A stretch of 64,000 nt of DNA. Origin: Saururus chinensis. Its lineage: Eukaryota > Streptophyta > Magnoliopsida > Piperales > Saururaceae. The stretch's first letter is position 1. Every line of letters starts with the position of its first letter. Location: assembly GCA_035235625.1 (NCBI GenBank), contig CP141147.1, positions 27,634,756-27,698,755 on the forward strand. Reading direction: 5' to 3'. The notes beneath the pieces are model-generated. The model made no database searches. It saw only the letters and a list, made by a program, of their open reading frames with translations, and was not told the DNA's origin. A program made the translations under genes and the position numbers. Below are positions 39,701 to 50,644 of the stretch, in pieces.

Positions 39701-42700
39701 TGTTAATTGGTAAAGCACTCTTATAATTAGTTTCACATATATGAAATGTTTTAGTCAGAAGGCGACCATAACTGAACTTGAAGCACAGTTGGTTGAAGAA
39801 CGGAACCAAAGAAGGGAAGAGCGGGAGAAAGCTGCAGAAGATCTTAAATCTGCCCTAGAGAAGTTGAAGTCAGAAGTCCAAGAAGAGCTGAAAAAGCAAT
39901 CTGATGCTGCATTGAAGCAACAGAGGGAACTGCATGAAGTCATTAGTAAACTTCAGGTTTAATATGTTTTTGTACTTTGTCGTCTATTAGTATGACATTA
40001 TTAAATTTGATTGCCTTTTCTTGATAACAAAACCTACATGTCATGAAAAGCATATGTGCAACAATCATTTGCAAAAAATTATGAATTGCAATTGATTTCG
40101 ATTTTGACTTGTGACTATAAATAATAACATTATATGATAATTGTTCATCTATTAGGTTTGAAGAAGTTGATTGAGTAAGTTTTGTACTTTTATGTAATTA
40201 CATATTACAATACACGAGGTGTGTTAGTTTAATCAAAACATTTGTGGATGTGTTTATATTTTGTCATTTTGAGGCTTGGCATAGTTACATATTTACAGAT
40301 ATGTCAATCTTATTTTACTTAAAATAATACACTAGTATAAGTTTTGCTAGGGGGTGTTGAATAATTTCTTTGTCTGCATGTGTCTGTTAGGGTTGATCTA
40401 GGCTTGATATACGTTGTTGGGCTGTTCCTTAACAGCTTTGAGCTTTTGAGGCAACTGGTTTCCAATAGCAGATACTCCTTGCGTCCCATATTAGTAGCTC
40501 CATTTGGAAAAAGTGATTTTTATTGAATGGTGGGACTCGTAACTAAGACAATAGGAGATAAGCTTATGAGACACTTTTTCAAGTATCAAGCCACTTAAAT
40601 TGAGCCAAATGGAGCTATTAAAAGGGTACAAACTTTTTTTCCAAATGGTGCTATTAATATGGGGCATAGGGAGTATTATTTTCTGTATGATGTCAATAAC
40701 AGTGTCTCATGGAATTTCCATGTACATCTAAAAGCACTTTCCAGGATCAGTAGTCAAAGATTGTTTTGTAAATTAGGAAACCATGTTAGTGCGCTATCAA
40801 TTAGTAAGAAGTAAGTTGTATCATAAAGTTGACCAGATACATTCTTTTGGGATGAAAATTATAGGAATCAGATAGAGAAAGTCGTGCACTGGTCGAGACA
40901 TTGAGGTCAAAACTGGTGAGTATTATTAGATTACCATCTTGTTATTTTTTATCTTTTGCATCTTCTCCATTTATAGGTATTTAGAATTCTTGAACTTGCT
41001 ACAGAAAGACACTAGGGAGAGCTTTGTGATGTCTGAAAAGAAAGTCAGGCAGTTGGAAGCTCAGCTTCATGAAGAACAGTTGGCTGCTTCAAATGCCGGA
41101 AAGGTATGATTCACTTATTTGTCTCGCTTTAATTTAACATGTAGATTTGATTGTTGCTTGTTATTCTTTGATCTTTACATTTTGTTGAGTCTGCTGTTAG
41201 CTATAATGTTTTGAATGTGGAAACAGAAAGCTGAAGCAATGGAGACGGAAACAAAGAAATTGAGGAGAGAAGTTGAGAGTGAAAAGGTAGTTTGGGCCTA
41301 TTGTTTTCTATTGAGGTTGATCATGCGTATAGAAACGAAAAGGGCTAGCAGAATACATGTTAGGGCTATATAGGATGATCTGCAAAATAATTTTATTGGG
41401 CCTAAAAGCATCGTTCAGTTACAAGTTATTTTAGTTGGTTATCTACTTAGCTGAGAGTTCTTTGTGCTTGTCGTTAGCAGGTAGCCCGGGAAGAAGCATG
41501 GGCTAAAGTTTCGGCACTTGAACTTGAAATCTCTGCTGCAATACGAGACCTTTCTATTGAGAAACAAAGGTATCAGGGTGCAAGGGAAAGGATTATTCTT
41601 CGGTGAGCTTTCTTAGCCTTCATGTCTTGTTCTTTGTTTTTTATACTCTACCAATTTTACATTTTTTTACGGAAAAGTGCATGTACGAGTTGTATGTGAC
41701 AGAAGTCATTGTTTAATGTCAAAAACAGCGAAACACAACTACGCTCATTTTATTCTACAACCGAGGAGATTTCTGCTTTGTTTGCAAAGCAGCAGGAACA
41801 ACTGAAGGCAATGCAGAAGGCCCTAGAAGATGAGGATAACTATGAAAATGCATCAGTAGATATAGATCTTAACACAATCAAAGACAACTTGAATGTTGCT
41901 TTGGCCAGAGAAATAACAGATGCTCGGCTGAGAGGAAACACTTCTAGAGGCACTTCTACTGCTTCGATCCCAAATAATGCACAGGTTGGTTCCCGTAATA
42001 ATAGTGATGATGTTAGTGCCACAATAAAGCATGACTGCAATCACCAAAGTCAGGAAGACGGTGAAACTCAGGAGATGGAATGTATGAGTGCAGACCATTC
42101 AGTTAAGGGCCTCGACTCTGGCAACGATGGAGTTGGCCAGGCTCCTGTTCTAAATGTAAATCTCAATGATACCGAGTGCCTTGTTGTATCTGAAAGCGAG
42201 GTGCATGACATTCGTCATGGTGAGCACAATTTCACTCTGCGGAAGTGTAGCAATTTAGGTGGAGATACCATGCAGCTTGATGAGGAACCTCAAGACCCAG
42301 AACTTGAAGAGCATCAAAGAGCTGAACAGGGTAATAACCAGGCCGAGGGGCATAAAGATTTGGAGGATACGGAGGTTGGCCCAGTAAGAACAGCAGATCT
42401 TTTGACATCTGAGGTTGCAGGGAGCTGGGCCATCAATACTGCTTCTGACCATGGAGAGAATGAGTCTCCTAGGAGTGGCGATGAAGCTGCGGCAATGGTC
42501 TTATGCCGCTCTGATGTCCAGGCAGCGGGAAGTCAAACGAAACCCTCTATGGTAGCTGCTGCTTTGAACTTGAGTCGGGAGCGTCGGGGACTAAATCAGA
42601 TGATTGGAATTGTGGCTCCTGATTTGATGGACCAATTCCCAGCTGAGGCTGGGGGAGATACAATGGACTCACAATCAGATGCAGAGACAGAGGTGGGTAG

Positions 42701-42782
42701 TGCAAGCAGTGGGGATCGGGATGGGATAGATGATGATGATGATGATGATGATGATGCCACGCAACTAGATTCGGTTGCATAG
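36742..42782 (+). CDS. FHA-domain coiled-coil protein with acidic C-terminus
   Basis: Thirteen exons with consistent phases give 870 aa: 36742-37020, 37916-38082, 38161-38264, 38769-38849, 38945-39048, 39209-39295, 39379-39581, 39755-39956, 40865-40915, 41005-41103, 41227-41286, 41481-41602, 41729-42782. Residues about 94-200 form a forkhead-associated phosphothreonine-binding domain: LGRLVDDPRF, ISARHC-like VSARHCKI, then STNGTYLNWEKI and HELAFAFVYREV. Residues about 240-545 are charged heptad-rich coiled coil (EELKKQSDAALKQQREL). The rest is low-complexity and acidic, ending in eight Asp and TQLDSVA. The layout resembles an Arabidopsis SMAD/FHA protein of about 900 aa, At2g45460 from memory; function not known to me. 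FHA plus coiled coil suggests a phospho-dependent scaffold, perhaps nuclear. Start: ATG 36742; the frame is open upstream but lies in leader. Confidence 0.88.
38262..38766. repeat. Tandem duplication filling FHA intron 3
   Basis: Two diverged direct copies of about 240 bp (about 38262-38497 and 38498-38760) share TTCTGAGAGAGGAGCTTATTTTGTTGGCTT, split here at conserved words TTCTGAGAGAGGAGC and TTATTTTGTTGGC. The unit starts at the exon 3 donor region (ATGGTAAGC / GTGGTAACC), and the acceptor-like GGTAACCAG at its end matches the real acceptor GGTATCAG. Confidence 0.8.
40387..40474 (+). mobile_element. LTR (TRIM-like) remnant in FHA intron 8
   Basis: TGTTAGGGTTGATC at the start and CTTAACAGCTTTGAGCTTTT followed by GAGGCAACTGG resemble a small plant LTR. 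The Stowaway MITE interrupts it. Confidence 0.4.
40475..40673. mobile_element. Stowaway-type MITE in FHA intron 8
   Basis: The left end is CTCCTTGCGTCCCATATTAG and the right end reverse complemented is CTCCCTATGCCCCATATTAA. TA duplications lie at 40473-40474 and 40674-40675. Inner arms TAGCTCCATTTGGAAAAA and TTTTTTTCCAAATGG also pair. Confidence 0.9.
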
Positions 42783-44285
42783 AACAATGTGGATGACCCG
42801 CAAATAAGATCAATGCTGTCTATAAGCTTGTATATAATGCTGTGGATTGGAGAGGCGTATGAATAAAGGGAAATTGGGGCAGTCGTCTCTCCCTCTCTCT
42901 CATGCATGGGTGTATAGTGGTTTACTTTGTTTCCTTCTGAAATGGAAAATGGTAATCGTAGTGAAAAGTGTAGTCGTTTGTTTTTACTCATGCTAATTTA
43001 GTGAGAGTTGGGGCTAGATGGGACAACTTGAATATATTTCAAGAATAAGTGGGAAATGTAAATGATTTTGATAATGATGGTTTATAAAAATTCAACCCAT
43101 GTTGCCTAAGAAATGCATCGTGGCTGAATAATTATTTGATTGTTTAAATTATAAAAAAATATATTAATACAAATGATAATATTGATAATTATTGATATAA
43201 GTATGTGTCAATGATATGCTTCGTACGTGCCAAAACGAATATGAATCCTTTTATATATAATAAAATATTATAATTAATAATATATTATTATAATATTTTT
43301 TTAAAGCATTATAAAATCATAAAATGCCATATTGTTCTAAAATTAGTTTATTTTGAAACTAGATACTATTACTCCCTCCGTCTTATAAAAATTATTACTC
43401 CATCTTTTTCATATTAAGTGTTTTAAAATTAATTTATTTTAGAACCAAATAAGATGTTTAATATGAATCACAATTAGATGTTTAAATAAATACATATTTA
43501 TAAAGTATTATATTTAAAAATAATAATTATATAAATTATATAAACCCACCCGTATTGGTCTTATACAAATTTTAAAAATAATATTTTTAATATAAAAAAT
43601 AATGTTATCTTTAAACCTTCAAACAAGTTGGGTTTAAAACATGTTTTTATTTTTAAGAAAAAAATTCAAAATTTTATTTTTTTTAATTTTTTAAAATAAA
43701 AAATAATAAATTAATACCATATCAATACATATCAGCCATATTGATATAATATAGCTGATACACATTGTCAATTTTTATGTGGAGAACGTATCGACTTGCA
43801 CTGAACTTATCTCCGGCCAATACGTACCTATATCAGCCGATAGTGCATTCCATAGTTTGAATATGGGTTTAATATTATCGCTTTGAACAAAGCAAAAGTT
43901 AAATCGTAATACATAGTCCACGCCACTGGTTGAAGATTCATACTACCCACGTCGTTGTTTAACATACCTGACCGAAATTACATTAGAGGTTGACATCAAG
44001 TACTTTATGGGTGTTTTGCAGCTGTTTTTTGCCCATTTTCCATGCCTTGCACAAGCACTTTCCCAGCTCCAACTTTCCCATTTTCCCATAGCCAAGGTTT
44101 TTTAAAAAAATGGGAGGAGAAACTTCCTTCTAATATTACTTTTAAAGAACCCCGAACCCACTCCATTAAAGTTGCTGCATTGTGAGGAATGAACTGGAAT
44201 CAATCGTTTTCTTCTTGTCACCATAATCTGTTAGTGGGCAGCTTGCCTCATATGCAATCCTATACACTACCGAAGCATGGATCAT
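42783..44285. other. Intergenic spacer with both 3' UTRs
   Basis: Very AT-rich, between the convergent FHA and BASS3 genes. It contains a partial Stowaway-like start at about 43371 (CTCCCTCCGTCTTATAAAAA), immediately followed by another (TACTCCATCTTTTTCATATT). No gene recognised. Confidence 0.6.
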
Positions 44286-47200
44286 TCACAACAAATCCTT
44301 TTCCTTTCTCTTAGTCCACAGCATCACAAGGGCAAACCCCATTAATGACATAATCACAACCTGCAGAAAAATAGGATAAACAAAAGATTTTTCACGCAGC
44401 CTACAGGCTAAACTCTCATTACAGTTCTCATCTTCTTGGAAAACCACATTTCGTACATATAAACAATATATTATATAATATGGAAAGCCGGGCTTAGAAT
44501 TTTCAGTCAACTACATCGCACATAAAGAATTATAATGGAATGGCAAGTGGGGTAATAATTATTGCTGCTAAATGTAGTTCCACATATGGCATACTTAAAA
44601 GTAATACGGCTTTCAACAATGCCATAATTAATTAAATACAGATGGTAACAAGTTCGAAGGTTTTTTGGATTCGGTAACAAATTCAAAGTTGTACTACGAT
44701 TTTTGTTAGGCCACCCATAGGAGTGTGCTTGGTTAACTTCTCTGCAATTAATAGTATCCATTCTTTATATCAGGAGGACTCTTAAAAGTTTAATGTTTGT
44801 CTCTTCAGACCAGAGTACTATAAAGCTCAACATTAATTTTGTATTCTGTTTATGCGAATGCCATCCACAGACCCTTGATTTATCCAATATGCTACAGATG
44901 GAATCCGTAGACTAGTTAGTAAGCTATGCATGGGTAGAAATATAAAAAAAAACCCATGGGTCCTTGGATCAGTTCTAGAAGTGAAGAGCTATTGCAATGT
45001 ATATGGATATTCAGTGCAAGACAAGAGCTAGTATTCTATTATAGAAGAAAATATTAGTTGAAATCTCTACTCACAGAGATAGCTGGAGGAACACCAACAA
45101 ATGGATCTTGGAAAAATTTGTTAGCAAGAGCAAGAGCTAGAAGACTGCTTTGCATTCCTGCAAAGGAAGCTCATATCAGCAACAAAGACATCATAGTTTC
45201 AACAAAAAGGTCAGTTAAAGGAAACTATCTGTGAAACCTGTTTCAAAAGATAGGGTTCTCTGCAGGGCTTTCACATCAGGTGCCTTGTGGAAGACAAGAC
45301 CAGGAAGAATATAACCAGAAACAAAAGAAGATACATGAAATCCAATAATTAGGAGCAAAATTTTAATGCCAAAAGGGGATAGAATAGCCTGTATATTAAT
45401 TGCCAGTGGTGAACCAACGCAAAGAGCTGTTACAAATACTGAGAGTGGAGGTAGAAATGGCCGTATAGCAGAACATATCCAAGGAAAAAACCTAGCAATG
45501 GAAACAAAAAGTAATATCAACATGTCCTAACATAATCACTCCAGACGCACGGAATGTATGCATGCAAACATTCTTAAAAGTAGCAACTCACAATATTGCT
45601 TGAAATGCAAGTCACATATCGTATTTTTCCTAGAAGGAGAGTGGATATCTTCAGCTAGCAATAGCGACAAATTTAATGATATGAAAGGGTATGCCACGAG
45701 ATGTGAATATCAGCTGGTATCAGATAAACCAAACTACAGGCATTTGTTCGAGTCAAACAATACCATTTAAGTCTTAGAGGACATAAGGTGAAGAAAACTG
45801 TACCTGTTCATAAGCAAGCCCATTGCAATTGGCACAACTACAATCTGGACAATGCTGGACATCATTCCTTTCACATCAACTGGTAATCGTTTGCCAATCA
45901 GCAGTAGTGACAAAGTGGGTGTCACAAGAGCTGCAGTTGCTGTTGAAAGTGAGGTCATAACTATGCTTAGAGGGGCCATTGGAGGGTCTGTAAGAAAGGT
46001 AGCATAGTTTGAAAGCTGTGCCCCACTAACACAAGATACTAACATGATCCCAGCACCTGATTCATATACTTGGGTTAGCTTCAATGTAAGTCAAGAAATT
46101 GGAAAAAGTAGAAAGAAGAAATGACATCAAAGTTAGACGCTCACCAATAGAACCTGGTAGATCCAAAGCTGTCACCGCAATGGTACCAAATAAGTATCCA
46201 AGGAGGGGTTTAATAATAAACTGGCCCATGTATCCAGCTGCAATAGCAGCTGGCCGTTTGATTGCTTCAACAAAATCTTTTGCACTTGAATTAAGACCAA
46301 CTGCAAACATTAGGAATCCCAGTGCTGGAGCATAATACCTGAAAAAATTATTAAAAGCCAATCGTGGAAGTTAAAATCGTGCTATAGAGTGCACTGATAC
46401 GTTTTTACAGAGACTAACACGTTGACATTCTATTAAAACAGCTAAATGAGAGTGAAATGAAATGAGCGAGAAAATTTTCAATTATTCCTTATCAGAAAGT
46501 TGATAACCTGTTCGTGAACCATGTGAAAGACGGTGGGAAGATAAGGGCCAACAGCGTACTTGCAAGCACAATGTGAGGAATAATAGAGTTTGCACTCTGA
46601 AGAATCTTTACAATATCCACTTTATTTTTCTCAATCTCCTGAAACATATAAGAAAGAAAGCAAGGTCTTTGTACAAATGCCTGGTATACTCCAGTAATGA
46701 GGACTTACAAAGCAAGCTAAGGTCTTTGGACCATCAAATCTCATACATAATGAGTGCTACATAATGACTGTTCATAATGAGTAGATTAACCCCTGAAAGG
46801 GCTGCCGTCCGATGGGTACATGAAAGTGACAAAGTTGCTTAATATACTGAACCATGCCTGTCTGTTGGAGCGAATTTATTGATCGGGACAAGCACTGCCC
46901 GACGAGGGGCAGAAGTCATGCAAATGCGTGTGACCTAAAACCTGGCAACCGATTACAACTTGAGCAGTGAAGATTATACCTTAATGCTATGGAATTATCA
47001 CCCGTAGAACAATAAGCCACCTGAGTTGTTAACTGAAATAGATGTCTACATCATGTGCAATATATTAGAAGCCAAGATGTTTGATTACTGCAATAGTTGT
47101 TTTATAAACTCAAACTTAGTCTGGACTTAAAAATGACCTTATCTTGTGAATACAGTGATGGAGGTAAACTCTGTATGAAGAGAGCACCGGATTCCAAAAA

Positions 47201-47732
47201 TCGCACTAGAGTTGCCATTTTTTTAACGATTGTATATGCAAAACACATATAATCTGCCTAGTCAAATTATCTAGCATGGACCAACCAAACACATTATAGA
47301 AACGACAACAGCAATCAAACGGCATTTGCAAGGGACACAGAGGAAGGAGAAAAGCAGGGGGGCAATCAGATCATAAGAATAGAGCACCTGGGCCGAGCCG
47401 AAATCATCCTCCACAGAAGCAGGGGGCTTCTCGGAACATCTACGGCATGAAAACGGACGCGCTTCCGCTGTAAGAAAAAAAACACAAAGGACAACAACTG
47501 ATGCAATATTGCAGGGGTCAGTAACAAGAGAAAGGAAAGCTCAAGGGCGCCCAGAGCACATACACGACCGTGAGAAAGGTGGGCACGTCCAGGCATGCGT
47601 TGGAGGAAGTCTCGTGGAAGAAGAAGGGAGGAGTTGAGGCGGGGAGTTGAAGATGCGGGGGCGGGGCAACGGCGGTAAGCGGAGGGGGGTCTGACTCCGA
47701 CACTGAGGAAGGAGAAGCTTAGAGCTTAACAT
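44286..47732 (-). CDS. BASS3: Chloroplast BASS-family sodium/metabolite cotransporter, BASS3-type
   Basis: Bile acid:sodium symporter family carrier; plant members sit in the plastid envelope and import organic anions with sodium. BASS3's substrate is not settled to my knowledge. Exons on the minus strand are 47564-47732, 47388-47467, 46508-46638, 46145-46338, 45804-46056, 45238-45491, 45075-45157 and 44286-44360: 412 aa, all phases consistent. The first 60 residues are Ser/Pro/Arg-rich with almost no acids, as in a transit peptide. Family motifs are YYAPALGFLMFAVGLNSS, RPAAIAAGYMGQF, GIMLVSCVSGAQLSNYATF, LSIVMTSLSTATAALVTP, FVTALCVGSPLAIN, APDVKALQRTLSFETGMQSS and FVGVPPAIS, across about nine membrane segments. 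Start: ATG at 47732; the frame is open upstream into the Mutator-like element but has no ATG. BASS5 is the less likely alternative. Confidence 0.9.
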
Positions 47733-47802
47733 TGGGATGGAGAAAGAGAAACTGGTCGACTGATGGTTCGGCGATAGGGATGGACGGCGACACAGACGAC
47801 AA
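47733..47802 (-). promoter_or_regulatory. Remaining BASS3 5' leader, cut off by the element
   Basis: Only 70 bp of non-element DNA remain upstream of the BASS3 ATG, including the 9-bp target duplication. Everything further upstream is the inverted repeat of the element. Transcription must therefore start in this short stretch or inside the repeat. Confidence 0.7.
47794..47802. repeat. 9-bp target duplication, left copy
   Basis: AGACGACAA, directly before GGACGCGAATCTG. The identical partner is at 56594-56602. Confidence 0.85.
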
Positions 47803-48800
47803 GGACGCGAATCTGCTGGGGAGGTTTCCTCCCTCAACACCCGTTAGCCACCAATAAGCCTTCACCACGTCATAGCTTTTACATAGATGGATGACTTTTA
47901 AAACCTCGTTACTGCTCCGTATCCGTTACCCTTATTCACCCGTTAAGCCCCTTTTTACTATTAACTTATTTTAAATGAAGATGAAGACGCTGTTAAGCCC
48001 GCAGGAAAATGAGCCTTGGACTTTTCATTTCCCTCCTTTCCCTGTTTAGTTGCCGAACCCACCCGTCTCAGTCTTCCTCCCTCCTCATCTCTACCCACCA
48101 GCGCCGCAGCTTTCCCATTAGTGCTAATTTTCCTTCCTTCACCTGCTCAGCCCATTGGCCACGCCCCTCTCCCCCTTCTCTTGGTCTGCCTCACCCCTCT
48201 TCCCCCTCCATCATAGTCTCTCTGGGCAGCACCCCTCTCCCCCTTCTCCTGGTCTGCCACACCCCTCTCCCACCTACCTCCCGATCTACCCCACCCTCTC
48301 CCTCCTGATTTACCCTGTCCCTGTCCCTCTCCCACCAGATTCACGTTCTTCTTGACAGATTCCCAGGCCAAAATCAGTCCATAAGCAAAATAGAATGGAG
48401 ATCAGCGAGTAAGAAGATGACTTCCCGATCCACGTGTGGATCACCCCTCAGTTCAAAAATGCCATTTTCTAGTCTCACACGCATAAGTTCCTCCCTCTCT
48501 CTATTTTTTTTTCGAATTCCAATTTATTTTCCAGACACTCTTTGGTTGATCTTTCTCTCTTCTGTTCTATCGTGTAGATTTGTTCACTCGAATTCAGTGA
48601 CACCCATGTTTTCAATTTTCATATATTATGTACTGTTAAGATTATTTTGGCTTTTGGATTGTGTTCTTTGTTGTACTTTCCTAAGAATGTGATGGATCCT
48701 TTTGAAATATGCATTTATTATGGTCATTTCTTTAGTGGATTTGAGTTATAAATTTTAGTAATTGGAATTATAAATTACTTATTTGCAGTTTGTTAAATTG
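47803..48800 (+). repeat. Left terminal inverted repeat (about 1 kb)
   Basis: It matches the reverse complement of 55595-56593 from the tip to the inner word GTTTGTTAAATTG, with scattered substitutions and small indels. The part at 48050-48330 is a C-rich, CTCCCCCTTCTC-type low-complexity tract, which creates the long ORFs seen on both strands. Near 48395 a short frame MEISE is broken by a stop that the right copy lacks. Confidence 0.9.
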
Positions 48801-50488
48801 CTGAGGGAGGAAACCTCCCCAGCAGATTCACGTCCGTGGAACAAGGGAGCTGGAATGACACAGCCTTGCAAGGAGAAAAGGTTGTCAACGTTGTCAATGC
48901 AGAATGGCAGGTAAATTGATTATTACTTCTATTTTTTTATTTTTTATAACATGCAACCCCTTCTTCAGCCAAAAAAAAAACCTTCTTTGGTGTTTTAAGT
49001 GTTGTAGTGGCAAATGCTAATTCATTTTCTCCGTCTTTAATATACTTCTGCAGAAAGAACCTCCTAATTTATCCTAAGAATAAACAGCTGGAAATTGAGG
49101 GCAAAGTGTCCCACATCTCCCAAGTACTGATTCGGCGAGTTGCCGGCTCTTGCCTGCTTCAACGGCCTGCGGGAGAAGAAGAGAGTTTGGAGGATAGAAG
49201 ACCAAACAAATATGATGACAAGGGGAAGGGTGAAGGAGTAGTAATAGAAGTCTGGGAGGGAGTGTTGGCAGTGAGGGCTGCGTATGTCAGCCTTCTGGAA
49301 GCACAGTGTCTCCAGGACCCTGAACTGAGGGGCATCTTTCGATCAATTGCTGAGTTAGGTGCGTCATTATTTATTAAAAAAGACAACTTTGAAAATTCGA
49401 TTGCTCATTTGGGTTGCCCTCCCTCTGTTTTGGTTTTTTCCCTTTGTTTTTGTTTTTTTGGTTGATGTTGCCCATGAAGTCATGACTGCAATGTTTGCCG
49501 ATCTTAATAGTTGCACTTTTCTACTTTTTCTATTCTGGCTATGCCTTAGGAGATTACTTTTGACAGCTGATTGTATTGAAAACTGAAAAGATTGTAGTTT
49601 CTTGTTATGGACTCGTAATTCTGCGGGCATGTCACCATTGTGCTTGTTTAGTTCTCAGTTACATGCTCAAAAGTTCATAGATAATAGGTGTGTTAGGGAT
49701 AATTTAGAAATTTTATGATAAAAATTTTTGCCCACTTTTTCACTTTAATAGTAATATTGGTGATAATAGCTTTATCCTGCTTAACATTTATGTTATTTGC
49801 TGCACCTCAAACTCTTATTTCTTGTTCTTTCTAATAGACATGAGCTATTTCCTTTAACATACCGAGGATGGTTTAGGAAGGAATGAACATAAAGCTTAAA
49901 GGAAATGTGTGCATTCTTCTTTACTTGGCCGTTATTGTTTTCTTGACCATTTTTGTGCCTAAAAAAACAAGTGGCAAACACACATAAACAAGGATCAGTT
50001 GTTGCATCATATTAAACCCAAACAAATAAGATTTCCTCATGGGCATAGAGACTGGTGTTTGAGACAAAGCTTATGTGGGAGGATCAGTCTTCTTTTAGTA
50101 AAATGGAGGAAACATATAAATAAGATGAAGTCATGATTGGCAGTGAATAAGATTTTTGCTTCTGAGAAAGCAAAAGATGTGAAATGTTATAGGAAGACAA
50201 TTAAATATGCTGTTGTAATGCATGAAAAAAAAATCTGTTAATTAAAGAACTTTACCTTAAGAAGCTTGGGCATCATGTGGATTATAAGTCTGTAAGAGTT
50301 TTTATTATTTGTACAATAATGATTCCTATTTCATACCGTGCTCTCTTAAAATTTGATGCTTTGCAGCCCAACCTGTCCAAGTTGCATTTGGTTACAGCAC
50401 TACGATGACTTCCGAAAGGTCATTTGTTATTCCCAAGTGGCCTAGCACTGCAGCCAGTGCAAATAACCAAAGTGGGTTTCCATGTTGA
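48789..50488 (+). CDS. Spliced ORF of unknown family inside the Mutator-like element
   Basis: Three exons can be joined in one frame: 48789-48910, 49054-49358 and 50367-50488, with GT-AG borders and a stop at 50486-50488. From the first ATG (48855) the product is 160 aa, starting MTQPCKEKRLSTLSMQNG and including KNLLIYPKNKQLEIEGKVSH, LEDRRPNKYDDKGKG and LLEAQCLQDPELRGIF. The frame is also open upstream to an acceptor at 48788 and reads through the inner TIR-tip copy as LREETSPADSRP. It is hydrophilic, with no signal or membrane segment. I do not recognise the family. It may be a captured host gene fragment or a chimeric gene made by the element; last-exon limits are uncertain. Confidence 0.4.
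48801..48835 (-). repeat. Internal inverted copy of the TIR tip
   Basis: Thirty-five bp reading CTGAGGGAGGAAACCTCCCC then AGCAGATTCACGTCC are the reverse complement of the element's first 35 bp with two changes. It abuts the inner end of the left TIR; the right TIR has no such copy at its inner end (55594 outward). Confidence 0.85.
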
Positions 50489-50644
50489 TGTCATCTCGTT
50501 TTGGTGCATATGAATGTAGTTTTCTGGCATCTATAAGTATATGTTTGAAATTTTTTGTTGTTTTTTTATTAGATGGGTCTTTTGCATATGAGACTCGAGC
50601 AATGAAAAAAGAATGTGGAGCCTTGGGTAGGTACATCAAAGAAT

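Noticed and set aside
47541..47840. Longer BASS3 N-terminus starting in the TIR at 47840
   Set aside because: The codon there is GTG, not ATG; the first ATG in frame is at 47732, and a stop lies just upstream in the TIR.
48009..48355. Pro/Ser-rich ORFs in the left TIR
   Set aside because: They come from the C-rich low-complexity tract; overlapping ORFs exist in other frames and on the other strand, and in the right TIR.
47803..48835. The left arm alone as the inserted 1.03-kb MULE
   Set aside because: Flanks AGACGACAA and GTGGAACAA do not match, while the 8.8-kb interpretation gives a perfect 9-bp duplication. The smaller unit is kept only as a hypothesis for origin.
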